Shown here: positions 44,401-52,638 of the stretch, in pieces
Layout: each line of letters starts with the position of its first letter
Position numbering within the stretch: position 1 is the first letter of the stretch
Source of the DNA: an uncultured Bacteroidota bacterium
Lineage (GTDB): Bacteria; Bacteroidota; Bacteroidia; Flavobacteriales_F; PHOS-HE28
DNA: 64,000 nucleotides
Reading direction: 5' to 3'
Assembly (NCBI GenBank): GCA_902826215.1
Contig: CADEDY010000002.1
Coordinates: forward strand, 272,824-336,823
The notes under the pieces: generated by a model
The model's database searches: none
Told to the model about the DNA's origin: nothing
Seen by the model: only the letters and a program-made list of their open reading frames with translations
Program-made: the position numbers and the translations under genes

Positions 44401-44816
44401 GCGCTGAACCAGAAGCTGTCGCTCCACGTGTAGGCCAAAGCACCGACCACACCACTGCCCAGAACGGCGATGATGCTTCCGGTGGTGAGAGCGGTACCAT
44501 CGCGTGTGGCCAGTTTGTGCGCCATGTGCGTGATGCTCCAGAAGAGGAAGAGTATGGTGAAGGCGCTGGCCAAGGCGCTGAGCACGTTCACTGCAACGGG
44601 CACATTCTCCGGGCTCACGAATGCGCTGGCGACCCGGGCCAGGATCATGAACAGCGGAGCTCCGGGCGGGTGACCCACCTCCAATTTGTAGGCTGTAGCA
44701 ATGAATTCGCCGCAATCCCAGAAGCTACTCGTGGGTTCGATGGTAGCGATATAGGTCCAGGCAGCGACAAGGAACACCAGCCAACCGGTGATGATGTTCA
44801 GCTTCTTGTAGTCCAT
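41460..44816 (-). CDS. DUF2723 large membrane protein, glycosyltransferase-like
   Basis: A 1118-residue polytopic membrane protein. The start [20 protein letters not shown] is preferred over an ATG 11 codons upstream because DUF2723 proteins begin this way. The family signature is [21 protein letters not shown] continuing to PPGAPLF. About a dozen membrane helices fill residues 10-710, followed by a soluble C-terminal part ([41 protein letters not shown]). DUF2723 belongs to the GT-C glycosyltransferase group, related to TMEM260 O-mannosyltransferase, and is widespread in Bacteroidota, where it may glycosylate surface proteins or lipids. Its role here is inference. It heads an operon with the deacetylase. 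Confidence 0.9.
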   Translation of the reverse strand: [1118 protein letters not shown]

Positions 44817-44878
44817 GCGGGGATCGGGTCGGTGGGGTAAGGGCCGCAATTTCAGCCGAAAGACGGCGCGGTCGGTGG

Positions 44879-44886
44879 CGAAAATA
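44879..44886 (-). promoter_or_regulatory. Candidate -7 element of the DUF2723-deacetylase operon
   Basis: On the minus strand this reads TATTTTCG (TAnnTTCG), 62 bases before the ATG at 44816. An identical octamer with the same flanking GG precedes aspS at 48319, supporting a promoter role. Confidence 0.5.
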
Positions 44887-44940
44887 CCGAAACTCCCGGC
44901 CCCTTCGCGACGGATGTTTGGGTAGCACCTGCCGATCGTT

Positions 44941-44948
44941 TACTTTTG
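44941..44948 (+). promoter_or_regulatory. -7 promoter element of tRNA-Gln
   Basis: TACTTTTG, identical to the element in front of tRNA-Arg at 4642, ends 29 bases before the tRNA. Confidence 0.68.
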
Positions 44949-44977
44949 CCGCGCTTTAGTGCCAGCTGAAGCGGTAC

Positions 44978-45050
44978 TGACCGATGGTGTAACTGGCAAC
45001 ACGTCTGATTTTGGTTCAGAAGAGTCCAGGTTCGAGCCCTGGTCGGTCAA
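44978..45050 (+). tRNA. tRNA-Gln (anticodon TTG)
   Basis: Acceptor TGACCGA pairs with TCGGTCA. The anticodon stem TCTGA/TCAGA encloses the loop TTTTGGT with TTG at 45011-45013. The T arm is CCAGG-TTCGAGC-CCTGG and the discriminator is A. The next bases are CGG, so the CCA end is not encoded, unlike tRNA-Arg in this window. Confidence 0.94.
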
Positions 45051-45057
45051 CGGAACG

Positions 45058-45081
45058 AAACCCCGCCCTACGGCGGGGTTT
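45058..45081 (+). terminator. Rho-independent terminator after tRNA-Gln
   Basis: Perfect 10-bp stem AAACCCCGCC/GGCGGGGTTT around the loop CTAC, followed by TCTCGTTCTT. It begins eight bases behind the tRNA. Confidence 0.88.
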
Positions 45082-45278
45082 CTCGTTCTTCACACCAACG
45101 GCATCATGGGTCGGATCGGCCAGGATTTGTGTGTCGGGCGTCCACGGAAGCTTCGGTCCTTCCTATTCATGCGGGCGGGATCCAGCGGGGATCGATTTCT
45201 TCACTTCTAACAGGGATCGACATTTCTTGGGAATGGACCAATTCGAGGCTATCCGCGAATTCTGGGCCCCTGTGTGGA
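45082..45278. other. Non-coding stretch between the terminator and mtfA
   Basis: About 200 bases without a convincing gene on either strand. Short words such as GGGATCGA recur twice (near 45189 and 45214), but I can support no feature. It lies downstream of the convergent mtfA gene. Confidence 0.4.
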
Positions 45279-46034
45279 TCAGCTGATCGCCGGATCCTGC
45301 TTCAAAAGCCCGCTCAAGGTTGCATAATGCTCCGGAAGCGCTTGCTTGAATTCGTTCGGTTGCTCGAAGAAATATTCCACGGCCACCGCGAAGAATTCCG
45401 CTTGGTTGGTTCCGGCGTAGTCGCGGAAGAAACTCCGTTCATGTGCTTTGATCCGCTTGACCTCCGTCTGAGCAAGCTCGAACCAATCACTGAGCAGCGC
45501 CTTATCCAGAAAATTCTGCTCGCCGTTCGGTATCGCATTTTCGAACCACAGGGCATGCGCCATCTCGTGAAGACCCACGTTGTGTGCGTCCCGGCTATGT
45601 GCATAGCCATGCAGGAAATCGTCCCAGGAGATCATGATCATGCCAACTTGCGGGCGCACTTCACCTTGGTGAAAGCGACCGTCCTTGCGTGATCGATAAG
45701 TGTCCGGAAAGACGACGATGCGATCGAAGTGTTTCAGCTCCACCTCTGGAAACCCACGCAGGAGTTGCGCCGCACACGCACCGATCATCACCTTCATGGC
45801 CGGGTGGATTTTGATCTCCGCACCGACCCAGGTCTTGTCGTGTATGAATAGCGAGACCGTTCTTTCGAAGGCTTGCTTGTGCTCAACAGAAAGGCCTTGG
45901 TAGCTGATCGCATACTTGGTGAGCAGGCTGCGCTCTTGTGCGCTCAACGCTGGAGCTTTTCGCAGGTAGCCTGAACTACGAGCCAGCGCTGTAATGCTGA
46001 GGCCCACCAATAGAAAGAATAAGAGCAGCCCCAA
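45279..46034 (-). CDS. MtfA-like zinc peptidase (family M90)
   Basis: A 251-residue protein with an N-terminal membrane or signal segment (LLLFFLLVGLSITALA) followed by the MtfA domain. The zinc-binding motif is HEMAH at 156-160, with a family-typical Glu further on in GTNQAEFFAVAVEYFF. E. coli MtfA binds the Mlc repressor and cleaves peptides. In Bacteroidota the partner is unknown, and the membrane segment here suggests a different target. It is last in the aspS-guaD-mtfA operon, nine bases behind guaD. Confidence 0.87.
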   Translation of the reverse strand: MGLLLFFLLVGLSITALARSSGYLRKAPALSAQERSLLTKYAISYQGLSVEHKQAFERTVSLFIHDKTWVGAEIKIHPAMKVMIGACAAQLLRGFPEVELKHFDRIVVFPDTYRSRKDGRFHQGEVRPQVGMIMISWDDFLHGYAHSRDAHNVGLHEMAHALWFENAIPNGEQNFLDKALLSDWFELAQTEVKRIKAHERSFFRDYAGTNQAEFFAVAVEYFFEQPNEFKQALPEHYATLSGLLKQDPAIS

Positions 46035-46043
46035 AGCAGAGGG

Positions 46044-46510
46044 TCAGTAACGGACCTTGTCCTCTTTCGCCTTCCAAGCGTCGAACACTTCCTGTGCTTC
46101 CTCTCGCAACAGGTGTTCTGTGGGGATGCGACGCTCGGTGTAGGGCAGCGGCAGCTCGTCGTAGATCAATTGGTCATCGAACCCTGCGTCGGCGGCATCC
46201 TCGCGGGTACAAGCGAACACGATGCGGTCCGGGCGTGCCCAATAGATGGCACCCAAGCACATGGGGCAGGGCTCGCAGCTCGTATACAGCACGCAGCCAT
46301 TCAGTTGGAAATCACCCAGTGCGGTGCAGGCCTCACGAATGGCGACCACCTCCGCGTGTGCCGTGGGGTCATTCGTGCTCGTAACACGGTTGTTCCCACG
46401 CCCCACGATCCTCCCGTCCTTCACGATCACACACCCGAAAGGCCCTCCATCGCCCCGTTCCATGCCGGCCTTGGCGGTCGCGATCGCTTCGCGCAGGTAG
46501 TCCAGGTCGT

Positions 46511-46514
<4 letters not shown>
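46044..46514 (-). CDS. guaD: Guanine deaminase-type nucleoside deaminase
   Basis: A 156-residue cytidine-deaminase-fold enzyme that converts guanine to xanthine. Zinc site: His53 with catalytic Glu55 in HAE, and Cys83/Cys86 in CEPCPMC. The segment [21 protein letters not shown], split at residues 100-120, resembles bacterial GuaD more than TadA, whose C-terminus differs. The length fits GuaD. The ATG overlaps the aspS stop by four bases, so it is translationally coupled to aspS. Confidence 0.88.
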
Positions 46515-48268
<1,754 letters not shown>

Positions 48269-48318
48269 CGGGATCGGTCGAGCGCTTCCGCTGCGGATCG
48301 CAGCAGGAATACGGTGCG

Positions 48319-48326
48319 CGAAAATA
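48319..48326 (-). promoter_or_regulatory. Candidate -7 element of the aspS operon
   Basis: On the minus strand TATTTTCG lies 50 bases before the aspS ATG, identical to the element at 44879. Confidence 0.5.
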
Positions 48327-48351
48327 CCGGAACCGCTGATACCCGGCGGCC

Positions 48352-48762
48352 TTACTCCACCGTAAACGTCAGTGACCGCTTGATGACGTCACCATCGTTC
48401 TCTTGCACCCAGAAGGTCCATTTCTCCGTTCCGGCCTGAGCTCGGGTAACGATGGTCTTGTCGAATTCGAAGGTCTCTGTGCCCATGGGGAGGCTGTCGG
48501 CTACCACCGCATCGTCGTTGTCATAGGTCGCCAGGACCTTGAATGTCCGAAGTTGGTCATCGCCTTTTTGGATCACCACCCCGACCCGAAGTGTATCGGA
48601 CGGTGGCACCGTATCGCTCAGGTAGGTATAGCCCTCGGAGGTCAAGAACTCGATGGTCGGGTTCACTTGGGGCTTCGCGTTATCCTGGACGCAACTCGAC
48701 TGAACACTGAGGAGGACAACATAGGAAAGCCCAATGACAAAGGAGCGTGCGAATGCCTTCAT
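48352..48762 (-). CDS. Small lipoprotein, function unknown
   Basis: A 136-residue protein with an N-terminal signal ([20 protein letters not shown]) followed by QSSC, a likely though non-canonical lipoprotein cysteine at residue 23. The rest is a single beta-rich domain ([57 protein letters not shown]), resembling small Ig-like DUF domains of Bacteroidota; I do not recognise the family. The frame is open for 47 more codons upstream, but the signal peptide and a perfect -7 element directly in front of this ATG favour the shorter form. Confidence 0.7.
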   Translation of the reverse strand: MKAFARSFVIGLSYVVLLSVQSSCVQDNAKPQVNPTIEFLTSEGYTYLSDTVPPSDTLRVGVVIQKGDDQLRTFKVLATYDNDDAVVADSLPMGTETFEFDKTIVTRAQAGTEKWTFWVQENDGDVIKRSLTFTVE

Positions 48763-48768
48763 GTTCAC

Positions 48769-48776
48769 CAAAGGTA
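48769..48776 (-). promoter_or_regulatory. -7 element directly in front of the small lipoprotein gene
   Basis: On the minus strand TACCTTTG matches TAnnTTTG exactly and ends six bases before the ATG at 48762, so the transcript would have almost no 5' leader. Confidence 0.55.
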
Positions 48777-48908
48777 GCCATCTTACGAACGAATGATCGA
48801 ATTCGACCACGTCTCCGTTGAGCCATTCTCGATGGGGACTGAACTTTGCACCACAGGTTAGGCAGCGATAACCTTTGGTATTCGCATCTTGGTGGAAAGA
48901 CACTCATC

Positions 48909-49658
48909 ATGCGAGCAGTACTACTTGGGTCCTTTCTCGTTTCATCCTTCATTTCCTTCGCATGTTCCTGCTTCGGCCCGTCGACATTCTGCACAACGTT
49001 GGATCCACCGTACCCAGAGCCGGAATGGTGGGTCCCTGAAGCCGTGGTGATGGCGGTGGTCGTTGGTCAAGAAGCGTACGGTGTGGATGTCCGTATCGTC
49101 AGATCCTTTTCCGGGGCACTGCAGAACGACGAGGTCATCCGTGTTTGGGGGGACTGCGGAGCGCTGTGTCGACGCTATGTCAGCGGCAGCGCGATCGGTG
49201 ACACTGTCCTATGGGCCCTTCAACCCACGGACTATTCCGGGAACGTGATCTGCGGAACGCAGTTGGAAGGAGATGGCGACTATCAGCTTTCGGTATGCGG
49301 TGTATATGCGCTGGCCTATGCCAATGGCCTGGTGAGCGGCCCGCTGACCACCGAGACGACCGAGGTTATGGACCTTGAGGATTTCGCAGCGCTGGTGATC
49401 GGCTGCCTTGCAACCGGACTGGAGGACTTGTCAGGCCGGGATGAATTGAAGGTCTCACAGGGGCCTGATTGCACCACGCTTTCACTTGCGACTTCGTCAA
49501 ATGTGAACCTGTCCATCGTCGATGCCGCTGGCAGGGTTTGCGTTTCCCGGTCCTGGAATGGTGCGCCTTATCGGATGGATCAGCTACCCATGGGCATGTA
49601 CAGCGTGGCGGTGCTCACCAAGCAGGATCGGTTCGTGCGGAAAGTACAGGTGCAGTAG
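48909..49658 (+). CDS. Secreted protein with T9SS type A sorting domain
   Basis: A 249-residue protein; the start is the ATG before the signal peptide MRAVLLGSFLVSSFISFAC. The mature region begins CSCFGPSTFC and contains spaced cysteines plus VVMAVVVGQEAYGVDVRIV and GDTVLWALQP, loosely resembling netrin/TIMP-like (NTR) modules; that is a tentative reading. The last 70 residues (LSIVDAAGRVCVSRSWNGAP, LPMGMYSVAVLTKQDRFVRK) are a type A sorting domain, so it should be exported by T9SS. It is divergent from the small lipoprotein gene. Confidence 0.78.
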   Translation: MRAVLLGSFLVSSFISFACSCFGPSTFCTTLDPPYPEPEWWVPEAVVMAVVVGQEAYGVDVRIVRSFSGALQNDEVIRVWGDCGALCRRYVSGSAIGDTVLWALQPTDYSGNVICGTQLEGDGDYQLSVCGVYALAYANGLVSGPLTTETTEVMDLEDFAALVIGCLATGLEDLSGRDELKVSQGPDCTTLSLATSSNVNLSIVDAAGRVCVSRSWNGAPYRMDQLPMGMYSVAVLTKQDRFVRKVQVQ

Positions 49659-49689
49659 ACGCTTGGTTGGTGTCGAAGGACCGGGCCGA

Positions 49690-49697
49690 TAGCTTTG
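49690..49697 (+). promoter_or_regulatory. -7 element directly in front of the 49705 gene
   Basis: TAGCTTTG, an exact TAnnTTTG match, ends seven bases before the ATG, predicting a leaderless or nearly leaderless mRNA. Confidence 0.6.
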
Positions 49698-49704
49698 ATC
49701 CACC

Positions 49705-50163
49705 ATGACCGATCTGTTGAAGAAACTCAACTACAGGGATCACGATCCTGTGGTGGTGTTGAACGCACCACCTGAATTCGCGCCAATTATTGAAGCGCTG
49801 GAGACCACCGCAACAGTTCACCGTACAGTTGGTAGAACGAAGTCATTTGCTTTTGCGATCGCCTTCGCAACGCAACAACGCGAAGTGGATGCTGCCATCA
49901 AAGCACTAGCGCCGAAACTGGATGGCGACGCCGTGCTCTGGATCGCCTATCCGAAAGGCACTTCCAAGCGATACACGTGCGACTTCAAACGTGATACCGG
50001 CTGGACAGCCGTTGGCGATGCCGGATTCGAACCCGTTCGACAAGTGGCCATTGATGAAGACTGGACCGTACTCCGATTCCGGAAAGTGGCCTTCATCAAG
50101 AAGATGACGCGCAGCTTCGCGGTGACGAAGGAAGGAAAGGCGAAAGTCGAGAGTAGGAAGTAG
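49705..50163 (+). CDS. Conserved hypothetical cytosolic protein
   Basis: A 152-residue soluble protein without signal or membrane segment. It begins MTDLLKKLNYRDHDPVVVLN and contains APPEFAPIIEAL, a FAFAIAFATQ strand, LWIAYPKGTSKRYTCDF and RDTGWTAVGDAGFEPVRQVA, giving an alternating alpha/beta pattern. Related small proteins occur in Bacteroidota and Actinobacteria as uncharacterised DUFs; I cannot assign a function. It has its own promoter and ends 36 bases from the convergent hppD gene. Confidence 0.7.
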   Translation: MTDLLKKLNYRDHDPVVVLNAPPEFAPIIEALETTATVHRTVGRTKSFAFAIAFATQQREVDAAIKALAPKLDGDAVLWIAYPKGTSKRYTCDFKRDTGWTAVGDAGFEPVRQVAIDEDWTVLRFRKVAFIKKMTRSFAVTKEGKAKVESRK

Positions 50164-50198
50164 TCCCTGATACCGCAGCTACTGAAGCCGGTCCTCGC

Positions 50199-51344
50199 TC
50201 ACAACGTCCCTCTATTCTCCTGCTCCCGCTCGATCGCCTCGAACAGCGCCTTGAAGTTGCCCTTGCCGAAGCTCTTGGCGCCCTTTCGCTGGATGATCTC
50301 GAAGAACATCGTGGGGCGGTCCAGCACCGGCTTGGTGAAGAGCTGCAACAGGTAGCCCTCATCGTCGCGGTCCACCAGCACACCGTGCTGCTTCAGCACC
50401 GCCAGGTCCTCGTCGATCTCGCCCACGCGGTCCATCACCGTGTCGTAGTAGCTGGGCGGCACGTAGAGGAACTCCACGCCCCGGTCCTTCAGCGCGCCCA
50501 CCGTTTCGATGATGTTGTTGGTGGCCACCGCGATGTGCTGCACACCGGCGCCGTTGTAGAAATCGATGTACTCCTCGATCTGGCTCTTCTTCTTGCCCTC
50601 GGCCGGCTCGTTGATCGGGAACTTGATGCGGCCGTTGCCGTTGCTCATCACCTTGCTCATCAGCGCGGTGTACTCGGTGCTGATGTCCTTGTCGTCGAAG
50701 CTCACCAGCTGCGCGAAGCCCATCACGCGGGCATAGAAATCCACCCAGGTGTTCATCTCGCCCCAGCCCACGTTGCCCACCATGTGGTCGATGAACTTCA
50801 GGCCGGTGGGCGGCGGGTTGTAGTGGCTTTTCCACGCCTTGTAGCCGGGCAGGAAAGGGCCTTTGTACTCGTTGCGCTCCACGAAGATGTGCACCGTCTC
50901 GCCGTAGGTGTGGATGCCACTTTTCACCACGTAGCCGTGCTCATCTTCCTCCTTGATCGGCTCCATGAAGCTCTTGGCGCCGCGCTTGGTCGTCTCCTCC
51001 CAGGCCTTGCGTGCATCGGGCACCCACAGGGCGATCACCTTCACGCCATCACCGTGCTTGCGGATGTGCTCGTTGATCGGGCTGTCCGGCGTCATCGGCG
51101 TGGTCAGCACCAGGCGGATCTTGTCCTGCTGTAGCACGTAGCTGGTGCGGTCCTTCATGCCCGTCTCCAGGCCGGCGTAGGCCACGCTCTGGAAGCCCCA
51201 TGCGCTCTTGTAGTAGTGGGCGCTCTGCTTGGCGTTGCCCACGTACAGTTCCACGTAGTCCGTGCCCAGCAGGGGCAGGAAGTCCTGTGCATCGGCCATG
51301 ATCTTCTCCAGGCCGTAGTCGACGTCTTTCAATCCGGTTGCCAT
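50199..51344 (-). CDS. hppD: 4-hydroxyphenylpyruvate dioxygenase
   Basis: A 381-residue Fe(II) enzyme that converts 4-hydroxyphenylpyruvate to homogentisate in tyrosine catabolism. The start MATGLKDVDYGLEKI is chosen because the longer frame adds 27 residues with no family resemblance and overlaps the promoter. Two vicinal-oxygen-chelate halves are seen; iron ligands are the His residues in FIDHMVGNVG and VQHIAVATNN and the Glu in MFFEIIQRKG. The substrate-binding C-terminal helix (GKGNFKALFEAIEREQ) is intact. It belongs with hmgA, from which it is now separated by an inserted DUF4238 cassette. It keeps a candidate promoter between itself and the cassette. Confidence 0.96.
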   Translation of the reverse strand: MATGLKDVDYGLEKIMADAQDFLPLLGTDYVELYVGNAKQSAHYYKSAWGFQSVAYAGLETGMKDRTSYVLQQDKIRLVLTTPMTPDSPINEHIRKHGDGVKVIALWVPDARKAWEETTKRGAKSFMEPIKEEDEHGYVVKSGIHTYGETVHIFVERNEYKGPFLPGYKAWKSHYNPPPTGLKFIDHMVGNVGWGEMNTWVDFYARVMGFAQLVSFDDKDISTEYTALMSKVMSNGNGRIKFPINEPAEGKKKSQIEEYIDFYNGAGVQHIAVATNNIIETVGALKDRGVEFLYVPPSYYDTVMDRVGEIDEDLAVLKQHGVLVDRDDEGYLLQLFTKPVLDRPTMFFEIIQRKGAKSFGKGNFKALFEAIEREQENRGTL

Positions 51345-51382
51345 GGTAGTAGGAGGTTGGTTCCTCGCGCTGTTCAGTGCCT

Positions 51383-51390
51383 CAAAGTTC
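51383..51390 (-). promoter_or_regulatory. Candidate -7 element of hppD
   Basis: On the minus strand GAACTTTG matches the AnnTTTG part of the consensus, 38 bases before the hppD ATG. It lies outside the inserted cassette (which ends at 51422), so hppD expression need not depend on read-through from hmgA. Confidence 0.4.
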
Positions 51391-51421
51391 GGACATTTTG
51401 CGGGGCTGTGGATGATGGAGG

Positions 51422-51524
51422 TCATTGGGGCGTGTCCCTCGCAAATGCCTCGGGTCGGGCTTTCCCCTTCAAGTCCTCGGCTGGATTACCAGCCTCCGGG
51501 CTTTCCGGTACAATCCCTCACGCG
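51422..51524 (+). repeat. Left inverted repeat of the DUF4238 cassette
   Basis: Blocks shared with the complement of the right end, in order: TCATTGGGGCGTG, CAAATGC, GCTTTCC, CTTCAAGTCCTCG, GGGCTTTCCG, CAATC, CTCACGCG. The GGGCTTTCC block occurs twice (51457 and 51498). A perfect 6-bp hairpin GGCTGG-ATTA-CCAGCC lies between the two copies at 51479-51494. Confidence 0.85.
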
Positions 51525-51568
51525 TCCTCGCAAGGGCTAACTTGTTCCTCAGTATTGCAGCGAGTCAA

Positions 51569-52453
51569 ATGAGAAGGGGCAGTCGCAAAAGAGAATTTCG
51601 ATCAGATGACGGATCGAAGAGGCACCACTATATCCCGGAGCACTTTGTCAAGGGATTTGCGGATTCCGATCGAAAGGTGTGGATGTATGACAAGCAGGCG
51701 AAGCGTTTCTTAGGAAAGAAGGCTCCGAAGCAAGTCTTCTTCATCAATGATGATAACACGGCGTTCATTCGAGGACAGCGTAACACAGTAGCGGAACAGT
51801 CATTTGTACGGATTGATCACGTTCAAGCAGAGCGGGTGAAGGAGTTTCTCGCATGCCCGAACACTGATGACGGCATATCGGACGCACTTCATGCTCGCAT
51901 GTCCGAGCACATGCTGATGCAGTACTTCAGAGTGCCAAGGAACCGGGCGAAGTACGATTTGTTGTTCGACAACATGAAGAACTGGTCCGGCATGCTCGAT
52001 GGGGTAGAGTTCGATCCGAAACGGTTCGGCGCTACACATACGTTGAGGCAGCTTTCTAAAGCATACTTGCCGAAGGAACTCTTCTCAGCACTTCTTTCGC
52101 GCGTTGATGGCCAATGGATTGGAAAGACTTACGACAAGTGCAACCCAGAGATTTTGGTGCTCACAGACAATCCTGTCGTCTACTTAAAGCAGCCCGTGAA
52201 CCTGATGGATCTCCTAGGGTCCTGTATGCTGGCAATGTCAAGCGGGCGACTCTATGTTCGGGACTTTCAAAAGGATGATGATAGTCCGTTGATAACCATG
52301 ATCCAGTACAACGTCATGGCTATCCAGCAAGCGGATCGGATTGTATGTGCTTCGAGCAAAGAATCTCTTGTGAAGGCGGTTGATGCTTGGGAAGCTGCGA
52401 TACAGGTCCACGATGAAATGCTTGCGGCTCGAATCACAATGGGGGCCGAATAG
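51569..52453 (+). CDS. DUF4238 domain protein (cassette cargo)
   Basis: A 294-residue soluble protein. The start at 51569 gives MRRGSRKREFRSDDGSKRHH; the frame is open upstream, but that would run through the inverted repeat. KRHHYIPEHFVKGFAD at residues 17-32 is the DUF4238 opening (an H-x-(I/V)P-x2-(F/Y)-x3-F pattern), followed by VWMYDKQAKRF, NTVAEQSFVRIDHV and LTDNPVVYL further on. DUF4238 proteins are uncharacterised, scattered among bacteria and often near mobile or defence genes; a nuclease-like or defence role is speculation. Its codon use is more AT-rich than its neighbours, and it lies inside long inverted repeats. Confidence 0.82.
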   Translation: MRRGSRKREFRSDDGSKRHHYIPEHFVKGFADSDRKVWMYDKQAKRFLGKKAPKQVFFINDDNTAFIRGQRNTVAEQSFVRIDHVQAERVKEFLACPNTDDGISDALHARMSEHMLMQYFRVPRNRAKYDLLFDNMKNWSGMLDGVEFDPKRFGATHTLRQLSKAYLPKELFSALLSRVDGQWIGKTYDKCNPEILVLTDNPVVYLKQPVNLMDLLGSCMLAMSSGRLYVRDFQKDDDSPLITMIQYNVMAIQQADRIVCASSKESLVKAVDAWEAAIQVHDEMLAARITMGAE

Positions 52454-52529
52454 CCCAGATGTACAACCATCCTGCGGTTGGCCCGTCAAGCACGGAAGGA
52501 TTTCTTAGTGAGGAGGTTGAGGGGTGCTT

Positions 52530-52631
52530 CGCGTGAGCGATTGCAGCGGAAAGCCCACAGCGAGGAACGAGCGAGGACTTGAAGCGGAAAGCGCGACGGT
52601 GCCGCATTTGGGCACCGGCACGCCCCAATGA
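52530..52631 (-). repeat. Right inverted repeat of the DUF4238 cassette
   Basis: Reverse-complement counterpart of 51422-51524, with the same conserved blocks in the same order. It contains a perfect 7-bp hairpin, CGGTGCC-GCATTTG-GGCACCG at 52597-52617, whose loop is the conserved CAAATGC block on the other strand. The left end keeps the loop but not the stem. Confidence 0.85.
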
Positions 52632-52638
52632 GCCACCA

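Larger units (their letters stand above)
51422..52631. mobile_element. Putative non-autonomous gene cassette carrying a DUF4238 gene
   Basis: A 1210-bp unit bounded by imperfect inverted repeats of 103 and 102 bp with perfect 13-bp outer ends (TCATTGGGGCGTG and its complement). It contains a single complete gene and no transposase or integrase. It sits 77 bases upstream of hppD and seven bases downstream of hmgA, two genes of one pathway on the same strand. Base composition of the cargo is clearly lower in GC (about half in sampled lines) than the flanking genes. No target-site duplication is obvious. Gain by insertion is inferred. Confidence 0.7.

Noticed and set aside
48380-48395. TGACGTCA palindrome
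   Set aside because: It has no 4-base centre, lies inside the small lipoprotein coding sequence, and is not near a start codon, so it was not counted with the TGAC-N4-GTCA sites.
48763-48903. Extension of the small lipoprotein frame with a C-x2-C motif (GYRCLTCGAKF)
   Set aside because: The 47 codons resemble a zinc-finger or HNH fragment, but the signal peptide and a perfect TACCTTTG element directly before the internal ATG show that the gene starts at 48762. The extension also overlaps the promoter region of the divergent gene.
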